Shown piece by piece: positions 25,456 through 36,532 of a stretch of DNA of 64,000 nt (its first letter is position 1; every line of letters begins with the position of its first letter). Location: positions 25,468,283 to 25,532,282 of the forward strand of contig NC_063156.1 in the NCBI RefSeq assembly GCF_020921035.1, given 5' to 3'. The translations under genes and the position numbers were made by a program. Source of the DNA: Rhodamnia argentea (taxonomy: Eukaryota; Streptophyta; Magnoliopsida; Myrtales; Myrtaceae). The notes below the pieces were generated by a model. The model saw only the letters and a program-made list of their open reading frames with translations, did no database searches and was not told where the DNA came from.

Positions 25456-26852
25456 GGGTTTGTTTGGCGGTGATTCTGTTTCCCAAAAATGATTCTGATC
25501 AAAATCACTTTTTTGATTCATTCCCCATGGATGATTTTTTGAGAATCAAAATGCGTTTGGTAACTGTTTAAAATTTTTGTTCCTAGAACAAAAACGCGTT
25601 TGGTAGCTGCACAAAATTTTCGTTCCCAATTTTTCATTTAAATCAAATAATTATATAATCACATTTGATGGCAAAGAGGGAAAATAATCAAATAGTGATT
25701 ATGGAGCAAAAAAAAAAAAAGTAACAAAATTTCCGTTCCCAATTTGTTTGTTGATTTTTCATGAGTATGCAATCGTTTATATTGTTTGAAAAGTAATTCG
25801 TATTACATTTACAGAATTTGTCTAAATCATTTGTTTGTTATTATTTCTCGTGACTTTTAGATTGATTACCAAAAAAAAAAAAAAATGAAAGAAAAGCTCC
25901 TCATTGTGCAACCGCCTATAGTTTTGCACTCTTGTAATTACACATCGTACAAGCTTACAAGACCTGCAACCCAACTACATTGATTTTTTCTTCACCCGAC
26001 TCGACAAACTTTTTTGTGCGGCTCGAAAAATGGAGAAAAAATGGAGATTTAGTTGAAGATGCGGAGGGTTGGGTCCAATCTTTAATAAAAAAAAAAACAT
26101 AAAAATTGAAAAAACATAATAGGAAATAAAAAATAAAACTTAATTAGAATAAAAAATAAAATAGCTAAAAATTCGAAAAAAAAATGCGTATTAGAGGTCC
26201 CTTAATATAAAAAATAAATTAGATTTAAAAATTTTCTAAAAACTAATTTTTTAAATATAAATATAAATTTAACTTGAATTTAAAAATAGGCTTAAAATTT
26301 TACAAAAAAAAAAACAATATTTTAAGAAAAAGGGGGGGGGGGAAGCGGTGACGAGAATTTTTTTTCAAAATTTTAGCTATTTTCAATCTAAATTTTTTTA
26401 ATTATTTTTAAATTATTAAATTAAAAATCTAAATATTTTTTATTTCCCCATTTCTTAAAATTTTAAATTTTTTTATTAAATTTTCCTTAAATAAAATTTT
26501 TAATTTAAGAAAATTAGTTTTTAGAAAATTTTAAAATTGAATTTTAATTTATTTTAATTTATTTAAAGTTGAAAATCCACGTGGACTTTTTTTTTAAATA
26601 GTACCATTTTATATTAAAATTTTAATTATAAGTATGAGAGATAAGTCATAAGTATATTGTGTAAAAAAGTGATCCTCAAAAGTGTTCCAAAACACCGTAA
26701 TCATCTTTTTTTTGTTTCTGAAACGTGGTCCAAAAGTGTTCCAGCAACCTTAATCAAAATCATTTTTTTTTTTCCATTACCAAACATGTTTTTGATCCTT
26801 TTTTGTTTCTAGGAACAGAAACAGAGGATCGGAATCACCGCCAAACAGACCC
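25456..26852. mobile_element. PIF/Harbinger (Tourist-like) non-autonomous element
   Basis: Both ends carry the inverted repeat GGGTYTGTTTGGCGGTGATT, and both are flanked by TAA (25453-25455 and 26853-26855), the target duplication expected for PIF/Harbinger elements. Length is 1397 bp. The interior is extremely AT-rich with poly(A) and poly(T) runs, and no frame long enough for a transposase or Myb-like partner exists. It is therefore a large deletion derivative or MITE that needs proteins supplied elsewhere. Confidence 0.8.
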
Positions 26853-26989
26853 TAAGTCGTCAATTTAGTTTACCATGAGTCTGCCATGTAAAGGATAAAA
26901 TTTCTGAGACTGAAGTTACCTTCCCTAGAAGTTTTAACATGCAAATGTGCCTACCTAAACTTAGAACATCCCAGTCCATGCAATTGCGA

Positions 26990-27086
26990 TGTCACATTTT
27001 TTGCTTCTTTCAAGCAAGCACCCACTATTTCACATGCGAGCAACCAAATAGTGGGTGCTTGCTTGAAAGAAGCAAAAAATATGACA
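26990..27086. repeat. near-perfect 41-bp inverted repeat (hairpin)
   Basis: The left arm 26990-27030 and right arm 27046-27086 are complementary over 41 positions with one mismatch (26995), separated by a 15-nt loop. The arm core is GCTTCTTTCAAGCAAGCACC. The hairpin abuts the hAT-like element that starts at 27096. It could be a very small MITE, a foldback element or a small-RNA precursor. No promoter evidence is seen. Confidence 0.9.
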
Positions 27087-27095
27087 CATAAAGAT

Positions 27096-27633
27096 TAGGG
27101 GTGTGCGATTTCATTGGATTTATGGGGGACAAGGATCGGATCACTCGAAAAATAAGTCCGAGAATCGGTTCCCATTCAAATCGATCCGAAAATCGGTTCT
27201 AAATTTTGGGAACTGGTTGGAATGGGCAGGTTCTCGGTTCCAAGTATTTTAGGAACCGGACCGGTTTTGGAACCGCTTTTTAGCAAATATTGAAAAAAAC
27301 CCTAGTCTCGCTAGCCTTTCCTCCTCAATTTTTTATGGATTATAATTTTTATTACTCATATTAGGGATTGTTGCTTTTGATGGATAGTGAATTTTATTAT
27401 TCATATTTTATTTTGAATTGTTTCATTGCTACTCATATTATTTTTATGAAAAAAAAAAAAAACAAGTTCTTGGGTAGACTCTGGAGCCGGATCGAAAAAA
27501 TAGGGTAGGTTCCAAAACAGATTCTAGGACAAACAAAATAGGTTCCGTGTTCCAAAAATTTGGAACCGGTTATAATAGAGTCGGTTTCGGGGTCTAGATC
27601 CGGAATTTACCCATCCGGCTATGCTCACCCCCA
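27096..27633. mobile_element. hAT-like non-autonomous element, 538 bp
   Basis: Ends are TAGGGGTGTGC and GCTCACCCCCA (9 of 11 complementary). Exact 8-bp target duplications ATAAAGAT lie at 27088-27095 and 27634-27641. The core has repeated GGTTC/GGAACCGG words like the element at 23662-23967. No transposase is encoded. The perfect duplication suggests a fairly recent insertion. Confidence 0.85.
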
Positions 27634-27763
27634 ATAAAGATCGAGACAATGGCAAGTTTTCTCTTTCTTATCGACAACATGAACATGGCTTTGACGTCGA
27701 AAGTATTTACAGCGGTTGATGCTCAAAAGCACCCGTTCAATCTTTCAAAACAACGTCGGACAG

Positions 27764-28012
27764 CGTGTCGAATTCACAGCGTTGAGGGAGAGCGAATCGT
27801 GTCTCGAGTGAAAGAACGAGGAAACAATCTGGAAAAAAATCAAGTTTTCCAACTTCGTGATCAAGGCGTATAGGCCGTGGCAACGGACGCGAGCGAACCG
27901 CTGCAATGGCGACGAACCGGTTAAGATTTTTTTTTTTTTAACGACTCAGTGGAGCATGTCCTTTGAATGCAATGGGCCGATTCAAGAAAGACAGCATTTC
28001 AGATCACAGGTA
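27764..28012 (-). pseudogene. fragment of the multi-pass membrane protein gene (last exon and intron)
   Basis: This stretch aligns by eye with 30826-31135, the last coding exon, last intron and the edge of the preceding exon of the minus-strand membrane-protein gene. Shared strings include GAATTCACAGCGTT, GAAACAATCTGGAAAAAA, ACTTCGTGATCAA, GCGTATAGGCCGT, CAATGGCGA, GGTTAAGATTTT, GGAGCAT and GAGAAAGACA/AAGAAAGACA. On the minus strand the end of the protein is frameshifted and cannot be read through. It lies about 3 kb upstream of the parent, on the far side of the peroxidase pseudogene. The plus-strand 74-codon frame at 27649-27873 is only its antisense. Confidence 0.75.
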
Positions 28013-28079
28013 TAGTTTAGTTTCGTTTTCAAGGGCGTTGTAACGTTCATAATTACACTCTTAAGTGAGAGAATCATAT

Positions 28080-28515
28080 TCGACGAGTTCATTTCGAGCC
28101 TTTTTTTTTTATTTTTATATGTAGGTGTATACACATTATGAATCTTTGACCGATATATTGTTTCCGGACAAAGGCTGCTTCTTGATTTTACGCATCAAAG
28201 CAAATCGCGAATCAACATTTTGACGGATATCCAGACAGTGCACGTTCCACGGTGCCACGGATTGGTAATAACTAGCTCGGTTTGGTGTATATCCACGGTA
28301 TACATCACATTTGCGATGGTTTAGCATGCATGTCGAACTTCTTGTTTACGTATAGGCTTGGTGTGAACCGGTTTGAGGCCGGACCGGAGGATGTCGGAGT
28401 TATTGGTTTGGTTAGGGTTGCGATTCCATTGACTTGGCCGAGATTAAGTCTTTCCTCTGGACCAGTATGGATTTCCGCTACTCCCATGCAGAGTTGGGAA
28501 GAAGCCAATCACTAA
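28080..28515. repeat. dispersed repeat family R, copy 2
   Basis: It contains the same ordered blocks as 22225-22860, from TATGTAGGTGTATAC, through GTTTCCGGACAAAGGCTG, GTGCACGTTCCAC, AGCTCGGTTTGGTGTATATCC and CTTCTTGTTTACGTATAGGC, to GGAGGATGTCGGAGTTATTG. There is no coding signal. Confidence 0.7.
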
Positions 28516-28614
28516 CTACGAACGAAGAGAACTCAAACTATACCCTCGAGACAAAAGCTATATCCAAATATGTTCTACCTAATAAATAGAAGCCACATCA
28601 TAAGATTACCGATA

Positions 28615-29200
28615 TTGCCTTGCGTCGGGAGACAGTCACGCTTTCGACTCGGAGAAGCATTCTCTAATGGGTTTTGTTAACACAACGGTCTTTCAATAAC
28701 TATGAGAGCAACAGCATGTTGTGTGAATCACAAATTCTTGAAGAGGCGGACTCCGCAAGAATTACTTGTTATTTTTTTATTTATTTTTTGAGGCTCGGAA
28801 CTGTTAATCTCACAGTGAATTAGGGATAACGACGTAATCACTTATTATAAGAGTGGATATGAGGGTTACGCGTTATATCCCCTATATGGCGGCATTTGGC
28901 TGTATATAGAGGGCTTACAAGTGTGGTTCCAAATAGGAAGTATCATTTGTTTCCGTCATTGTGGAAGCATCGTATTCGACGAGGTTTATTTCCGTACTTC
29001 GTATGTAAGTGTATGTACACGATAGTTCTACCGAGATATTGTTTTCCGACAGAGGCTATGTCTCGATTTCACGGATCGAAGCGCAATCGGAACCGACACC
29101 ATATCGCATATTCAAGCGCCGCACGCTCCACCGTGTCTCCGATTGTGAATGATCTAATTCGATTCGGTGTATATTCATGGTACAACCACATCATCGGTTC
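28615..29200. repeat. dispersed repeat family R, copy 3
   Basis: It begins with TTGCGTCGGGAGACAGTC, like 22235 onward in copy 1, and continues with CGTATGTAAGTGTATGTAC, TTTTCCGACAGAGGCTATG, TCTCGATTTCACGGAT, CGATTGTGAATGATC and GGTGTATATTCATGGTA. Copies 2 and 3 follow each other in the same orientation just upstream of the peroxidase locus. Confidence 0.65.
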
Positions 29201-29487
29201 AATCTCTTTTCTTCTTCTTCTTTTTCCCTTTTTTTTTGTACAAATTAATGAATAAAAAGGGCCGGTCGAGAAGAAACATACTACACATGGCAAAGCAAGT
29301 ACAAGAGCTAATGAACAAGAAGATGATCTCTTGCAGTCCAACCTCGTATGAGATTTCAGCAAGAAGTAGGAACAATTCAAAGGCTTGACGCTTTCAAAAG
29401 CAGCTTCCTTGGAATAAACGTTTTCTTCCGAACACAAACGCCGCGTCCACCACCTTTCCATCTTCATTCCTCTCTCTTCTTAGCCAT

Positions 29488-29494
29488 TATATAA
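29488..29494 (+). promoter_or_regulatory. TATA box of the peroxidase locus
   Basis: TATATAA lies about 75 bp before the ATG at 29566, so the promoter layout still looks intact although the coding region is damaged. Confidence 0.5.
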
Positions 29495-29565
29495 GTTGAT
29501 CACTCTCCCATTCTACTCTTTTTTAAGCTCTTTCGATTTATGTACTTTCTTGGACGGAAACGAAG

Positions 29566-30710
29566 ATGGGCGCGACGGGCCACGGAGGCTCTCGAGCTTC
29601 GGCATTAGTCTCTTGCGCGATCGTAATGTTCCTCTCCGTGTCCGCGGTGGCTTCTGTTCCGTGCAAGCCGTCGACTTTGAAGGTGGGGTTCTACAAATCG
29701 ACTGTCCACAGGTGGAGGTGATCGTGAGGACTGCCGTGAATAAGGCCGTCTCTCGCAACCCCGGCATCGGAGCGGGTCTCGTTAGGTTGCTCTTCCATGA
29801 TTGTTTTGTTAGGGTAATGTCACAGATAATCCTGCAATGTCGAACCAATTACACACACGCATTGCATTCGTATGGAAAGATATTGCTTAGACTCGGTCTA
29901 TCCATAAGCGTAATGTCACAGTAGACTGTTAACTAGTAACCGAGTTAAACTGTGATTGCAGGGCTCCGACGCTTCTCTGCTCTTAAATTCCAGCCCGGGA
30001 AATACGGCGGAGCGAGACCATTTTGTTAGCCGTAGCTTACGAGGATTTGAGGTAATTGATGAAGCCCACAGACGGTATCGTGTGCGGACATCCTCGCCTT
30101 TGCCGCTCGCGACAGCGCATATCAGCTAGGAGGGATTCGCTACGCGGTCCCTGCTGGCCGCTGCGATGGCCTCATCTCAAGCCAGGACGACATCTTTCAG
30201 AACCTGCCGGTCCCTTCCTCCAACACCAAGCAGCTGGTGGACCTTTTCGCTAGCAAAGGGCTGTCCGCGGACGAGATGGTGACGCTCTCGGGAGCGCACT
30301 CGATTGGCTTCTCACATTGCTCCAAGTTCTCAGACCGCCTCTACGATTTTGACAACGTAACCGGTGCCAGTGATCCGGCGTTGGATGCCAAGTACGCGGA
30401 TTTCCTCCGGACCATTTGCCTGAGGCCAGGGAGTGGAAACTCGGGCAGTGATCCTCTGGTGGCACTGGACTCGACGCCGACTCGTTTGGACAACAAGTAT
30501 TATCAGGATCTGCAGAATCCCCGTGGGGTATTAACTTCGGACCAGACCTTGTTCTCGAGCTCTGCAACAGCGGACATGGTCACCGACAATGCTCGCGACA
30601 GTAAGGCGTGGAGTCTCAAGTTCGCAAAGGCCATGGTGCGCATGGGCCCCATCGAGGTCCTCACAGGCTCACAAGATGAGATCAGAAGACAGTGCAGCTC
30701 TGTGAATTAA
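29566..30710 (+). pseudogene. class III secretory peroxidase, frameshifted
   Basis: Exon 1 is 29566-29813 and exon 2 is 29962-30710. ATG 29566 starts a good signal peptide (hydrophobic [18 protein letters not shown]), followed by LKVGFYKST. The frame is then lost by one base near 29701; the expected continuation CPQVEVIV is in the next frame. It runs through the distal-site [10 protein letters not shown] into exon 2 (GSDASLLLNSS). A second lesion near 30063-30080 removes the segment that normally joins VIDEA to CADI and shifts the frame again. The rest is open: AARDSAYQLGG, the proximal haem His in [12 protein letters not shown], and a normal C-terminus. The usually invariant Cys of GCDAS is Ser. 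A full family member has about 325 aa and is secreted to oxidise phenolics with H2O2. The closest resemblance is to peroxidase 5-like proteins. Confidence 0.85.
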
Positions 30711-30920
30711 AGCTGCGTTTGCATACATGTTCTCTTATGTAGCATTGGGGTGGTTTTGCCTTTGATGTATTCTGTTTCTGAATTCCGTGTGAGCTCTTTC
30801 TTTCGTATTGTGAGATTTACTGACATAAACGTTGAATTCACAGCGTTTCGTCTAATCTCTCCTTTTTCTATACAACAATACCCGAAAAGGAAATCCGAAT
30901 TGCGTCACAAGAAGAAGAAA

Positions 30921-33900
30921 CTAGAATGACCTTGTGAAAGAATGGGGAAACAATCTGGAAAAAATCGAGTTTTTCGACTTCGTGATCAACGCGTATAGGC
31001 CGTAGCACGGGACGTGAACCACAGCAATGGCGAAATACCTGTTGGATAAACAAACTGGTTAAGATTTTGACTGGCTCGGAGGAGCATATCATTTAAACGC
31101 CAAAAACGGATTCGAGAAAGACAACATACCAGACAGCACACCAAGGTGATGATACCTCTAGGAATGGATACGGCCACCTGCAAATGTTGATAGTTTCATT
31201 AGCTGCAGAATGAGAAGCGATTCGATGGTAGAAAGAACAGCCGGAGACAGAGATTAGCTTACCATGAGAAACCGCATGCATGTATGACCCACTGAAAGAT
31301 AACATAGATTGAACTCCAGAGGACAAAGTATGTGAGCCGGAACCAAGGAAATGGCTGAAAACAGTGGGTTAAAACAGGCAATGTCAATTCAATAAGACCA
31401 CTCATTTTTAGTTGAACCAGTCTCTGAGTGGAGGAATGCTTACGAGGCTGTTGAGTGAAGTATCAATCAGAAGGAAAAACACGTTTAACGTATGCATGCA
31501 GCCCATCAACTGCAAAATCAAGCATTGAACATCTCAATAGAGAGTATGCAATATGGATTGATTATGATTGGAGCACCAAAACCATGGAGCATTTTGAACA
31601 AGATGAATTTATGTTGCATTACAGAGAAGTCTGATATCATATACGGGACCAACAAAAGTCATAACTTGCAAAACCAAAATGCAGAATAGTTTCATTGTAT
31701 TGTGTTTTTGGATCTTTCCTACTTTTCTAAAATCTGGTCTTCAAATGCCACATTCCAATGATATCAAATCAGATATGATCCGTTATTACAAGCATTAGTG
31801 GCTTTTACACAGAGGATGTATAGTGTGGAAGATGAAAGCCATTGGACTGGGGTCTAATTTCAAATTCTGACAAACAGAACCTGAGGTAGATGATGTACAA
31901 CACTCACCAAATTTAGTCCAAGACGAGCATTTGACAGGAATGGTACAATTATGCACCAGAACACGACATCTGTGAGAATAACAGCACCTGCACTGGTCTA
32001 TAGCAAAACATATATCAGTTTCTACCACGACATATGTGATAAAAACAAGGAACCAACTTGTGAAATGGTTAACCTTACATGAGATAGGTCGTAAGGCGAC
32101 AAACCAAATTACAGGCAACAATCAATAAAGTCTGGTCATGATGAGATTAATTCAGCTAGTCCAATTGGGTAGATAAAAGAATTAGATTCTAGGGGCTAGC
32201 CAAGGCAGATGTTATGGCTATAGGTATTAATCAGATAATGAGCAATCATACAGGATTGCATATTAAAATCTGTATGTACAATGAAGATGAAACTGTTTGA
32301 AGATAATTGTCTGAACCTGTTTTGAAGAACATGAATTTGGATTCAGGATTAACTAACCTGATATATAATTTGCATAACATATCCCCAAAATCCAGCTCTT
32401 TGCAAAATCTCCTCTTCCGTGTAGCAGCTTCTCAATTTACTAACCCGAGTTTCCACTTTTTTTACCCCATAATTATTAGTGGCTGAAATTCGATTATCTT
32501 CCAAATCTCTGCCCAAAAGCTGATCTGTCAACCCATTTCCAGTGGAAGTTTGTCTTGAGTACACCCAGCATCCATATGCGGAAGCTACAGTACCCAGCTA
32601 CATCAAAAGGGCTTTGCATTAGCAGGAGCTGCTTCAAACAAGCATGTCAATAGACTCAGCACACATGCAAGACGCCCAACGTGTTACTTGGGTTTCCTAT
32701 TACATGGAAGTTGCTTATTAAGACTACATTTACTACCTCAACAAAAACTTCTCAAGGAAATTCCATAAAAAAAGTAAAGAAATGAGCATTTGGAAGTTTG
32801 TGAACATACTGCAAAATAGACCATGACAAGTGCGAAAGTCCACCTGCACAATTCCAGTGGAGATCGGTGAGCAATTGCTGCTACAGTTTCATTTAATGTC
32901 TAATTAGCAGGAAAATTCCTAATACTGAAAGAGAGGTGTCGAATGCTAATAAAGTCTGAAGTTAGTTCGTAACATCACAAGCAGCTCACACCTTGGACAA
33001 TTTGACAACTATTCAGTTACCATCCAAGAAAATGCAAAACCTGATTAAAATGGAAATTTACTGACAGAGAAGACATTGCAAAGGAAAGCACTCTGTACCC
33101 TAGAGCAGCTTTACATGATCAAGGTTGATTAGGACGGAATTTAGTGAATTACTGCTTTACATTGGCCCTGTGCTTACTAATGCCAAAATGACAGGATGAG
33201 ACACATAAGAGCTGCTCTACATGTAACAACTCCAAAATCTTTAGAAGTAATATGAAGTCTGGCAGGATTGTATCAGTATAGGCAAGATAAAACAAACAAA
33301 TAGCTGGAAGGCTAGTGTCAGAGGACAGTTTAGCACATGACGTTGGAACAAAAGGAATGCTGCCTCATCCATAGCCAACATAAGACAGATTTACCCAACC
33401 TTCGACAGACATAACTTGACAGATACAAGATCAAGCAAACATATTTAGATAATCCATTCTAAGCAAAAGCCTGCCATCAGTAAGTTATGGAATTGAAGAG
33501 CCATAAACAGGGGTGGATATGAGACGACGAGAAGCTAAAAGTGAAGAAGAACAGAAAGAAAAGTTCAATGGGAAGTAGCAAACTCCTCTTGAACTTCTAC
33601 GTAGTTCCTCCTGGTCTCTTCATATTGCCACAAGGCAAACCGCAAGACTGCTAGTGGATTCATGTTGTGAAACACATAATGCGACTACCGACCAGCAAAT
33701 CCCAGATCATCCCTAACAAGTAGACCCAGAAAGAAATGCTTATTGCAGCTAGCCAGAATCTCATTAAGGGCAGGGACTCAATGGCAAACCTTTGGCCTAC
33801 TGTTTTACACAATCTAAACACTAACTTGTTTGTCAAGCAACCCAACCGATCATGCCGGATCTAGAGATGCATTCATTTTCAGCACAATCAGCGACACTAC

Positions 33901-34500
33901 TCTAATAGATTGGATCATATCCACAATAGTGACTCAGAACAATCCCACTAAAACCTTGGACTTAATTGTAGCTAACCAATTCAAAGCCAATGACCAAATG
34001 CCATTCACAAAAAATCCATTTTCAATAGGTCATCATTCACACGATCACATCCCTACATAAGTAGACCAAAAAAACCAGCACAATACAACCCACCCTGCAA
34101 AAACTCGTCAGCTGCAGCACTTAAATCCGACCACAAAAGAATTAACACAAACTCACTCAGTGTAATAAACAAAAATGGTGGCATCCCACTCCACAATATC
34201 CCAAGCAAGGAAGCCCCCCATGACGGCGAGCGAGCCCAGCCGGGTCGCCAACAGCCAACCGGAATGGACCCCTCGCCAGCAACTGGTCCACAGGCAAGAA
34301 GAGTCGACGTGGCTCCGGGGCTTGGCCACCGAGTAGTGACCCTCGGGCTCGGGTCGACCCGACAGCAAGCTCTGGAAGATGGCATTGTCGTCCAATCGCG
34401 ACCCGCCCTCCTTCCTCCATATCACCCACAAGGAACCGAGAAAGGAGACAGCGACGATGCCGTAGCAGACGGCGTCGTACCAGTACACCACGAGACCCAT
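30921..34500 (-). CDS. multi-pass transmembrane protein, uncharacterised plant family
   Basis: Eight coding exons on the minus strand: 34157-34500, 32810-32843, 32358-32597, 31908-31997, 31444-31509, 31263-31354, 31130-31177 and 30921-31038. All junctions have GT-AG signals and keep frame, giving 343 aa. It starts MGLVVYWYDAVCYGIV, a hydrophobic segment; then comes WTSCWRGVHSGWLL, then five or six more hydrophobic stretches, with motifs WDATIFVYYTEWT, GFWGYVMQIIYQ, MGCMHTLNVFFLLIDTSLNSL, FQWVIHACGF, WWPYPFLEV and VPCYGLYAL. A polar insert of about 45 residues (exon 3) separates two membrane parts. The family is conserved in land plants and annotated only as transmembrane protein, distantly like FAR-17a/AIG1 or rolling-stone-type proteins (uncertain). 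Biochemical role unknown. It converges with the peroxidase locus, stops 210 bp apart. Confidence 0.85.
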
Positions 34501-35958
34501 TGCCCCTATAATTCTTCTCCTCGGGTGGGCAAGAGGGGGGCTATTGAAGAGGACCTGGGCACGTCGTCATTGATGCGGGGGTGACGAAAGTCTCGATCTT
34601 TTTCACGTTTTCAATTGTTGCCTTTAGGTGGTGGCGCTGTCAGGGGAAGGAGAGGAACGGTAGTTTTGACCGTTGGGTCGGGTGGACACGGATGGGGAGG
34701 AGAAAGAAAGAGGAAGAAAAGCAGGTGGTGGTGGTGGTCTGGTCATTGCGGTTGAAGAAGACGAAGAAGAATTCGGCCGGTGGCGACAGAATCCGGGAAA
34801 TTGAGGGAAAATTGGCATGTGGCAGTTTCGGCAGGGAAAATTCGCGGGGACGAGAAAGGCCCCCCGAGGTTGTAGCGTCCATTACATCCATATTCATGTT
34901 TTTTTTTTTTTTTTAACCGAAGTTTTCTATGTGCAATAGACTATTTCTCGAGATGATGGGAGTATGAGTGCCAATGCTACCAGTTAAGTTCCTCAAGATG
35001 AGGCCGGGGAAATTCGAACATGAGATCTCATCGGTTTAACTGTATGAGGTATATGGATCTCACCAACTCGGTCAACGCCTCATTGGCCATCCATACTCAT
35101 GTTTCTCTCCGATGTTCTTGTTAAAAGCCCGTTATTTTCCTCTTTGGCTCGAAATATTTTTCTTGAAAAGAGTATAATTTTTATTAGGTCCTTTATCGAA
35201 TTTACGAGAATGTCAAAGAAAAGCCAACAATTTCATAATTAATATTGGATGGGCGATAGATTTATGAAGACGGTATCTAATAAAAAAATGGGATTGTGTC
35301 AACGATAATCGTAACCGTAACCGTACTCTGTTAACCATGCTCGCTTAAACGAGGAAGTAATAATTCCAATGCACCGATTATAACAAATATCATTGTTTCA
35401 AAGATCGTAAGCTTATCCTATTTAAACTATTGAACAAGCAAGGATGGTTGTTAATAAATTCGGAAAAATAAATTATGATTTCCATTTGGTCGTGAAAGAA
35501 AATAGCATTATACGTGGAAACATTTCCGTCCTAATGATAATTTATATCTTTCGACAAAAAAAAAAATAATGATAATTTATATCTATATAGGGCTTACCAA
35601 ACATTCATATCTATAAAATAGCTTGATGACTTGTATTCCCGTTGCACATCTCAAAGGCTCTCTCATCTTTTTGTCAACGACTCCCAATTTTTTTAAATAT
35701 AGCATCTCTTTTTTTTCTTTTTCTTTTTTCTGGTTAATTTGTTTTCCGATTTGTCAGAAAGCCTAGCTCTATCAACTGCTCGCATGGCAGCAATTTTACC
35801 GTATAAATTAACTTCCGATAAGAAATTGATTTTTCTACTTTCAAGAAGAAGTAAATTTTTTTTTATTCTTCAAGTGGCTCTAAAACTATTTCTGACACAA
35901 AAAAAAAAATTGCTCCAAAAGTTAAAAAAAAAAAAAATGAAGTTGCCTAATCAAAAAG
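34501..35958. other. promoter side of the membrane-protein gene, then intergenic DNA
   Basis: The first 400 bp are GC-richer and probably hold the minus-strand leader and promoter. Open frames at 34581-34916 are compositional. A small direct repeat TAATGATAATTTATATCT occurs at about 35533 and 35566. No further gene is seen. Confidence 0.45.
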
Positions 35959-36532
35959 TAGGGATGAGCGATTCCAAGTTCCTTGCTGATTTCACTTGGA
36001 ATCTAAAACCTACCCGAAAACTTATCCATTATACTTTAGAACCTGGAATCTATCCTATCACAAGTTCTAGAATCGGTTTCAAGATACTCGAGAACATATC
36101 AATTTATTTTATTTTATTTTTTCATTTTTAGTTAAGCAAAATGAGAGTGAACGCCATAATATCTAAGAAAAAGTAGAGGTGAGTGGTTTTGGTTCCGTAC
36201 ATGTTACATTTAGAACCTAAAACCAATCTACTAGAACGCGTTTATCATTTTTTGGAACATGAAACCTAAAAATTTGTTTGGCTTCAAATTGTACACTCAT
36301 CATCGGACACCATAAAACATTGTAGAATCGTGCAAAAATATATATCAAGAAAAATATAAAAATTTATTTCGGGATCTAAAGTCCAGATTCTAGATTTCGG
36401 GTTCTATATAATAGAACCCGAAACCTACCCCGTTGAAACAAATTCCTCAATTTTTGGAATCTGAAACCAGACCGGATCCTACGGGTTCCGATTCCAGGTT
36501 CTCGGTTTTACCCTATAACTATGCTCACCCTA
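35959..36532. mobile_element. hAT-like non-autonomous element, about 574 bp
   Basis: Ends TAGGGATGAGC and GCTCACCCTA are inverted with one indel. Flanks read ATCAAAAAG on the left and ATCAAAAG on the right, close to an 8-bp duplication. The interior carries GGTTCC/GGAATC phrases similar to the element at 27096-27633, and a second internal terminus-like GTAGAGGTGAG near 36173 suggests a nested or duplicated copy. No transposase frame. Confidence 0.6.

Noticed and set aside
27649-27873. 74-codon plus frame
   Set aside because: Largely antisense to the decayed exon of the membrane-protein gene; no independent coding evidence.
30047-30080. A GT...AG pair around 30052-30071 that might be a 20-nt intron rescuing the peroxidase frame
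   Set aside because: Far below the minimum size of plant introns, and it would remove conserved residues of the VIDEA segment.
34153-34584. Overlapping frames on both strands near the membrane-protein start
   Set aside because: Only the frame starting at 34500 on the minus strand joins the downstream exons. The others are shadows of its GC-rich first exon.
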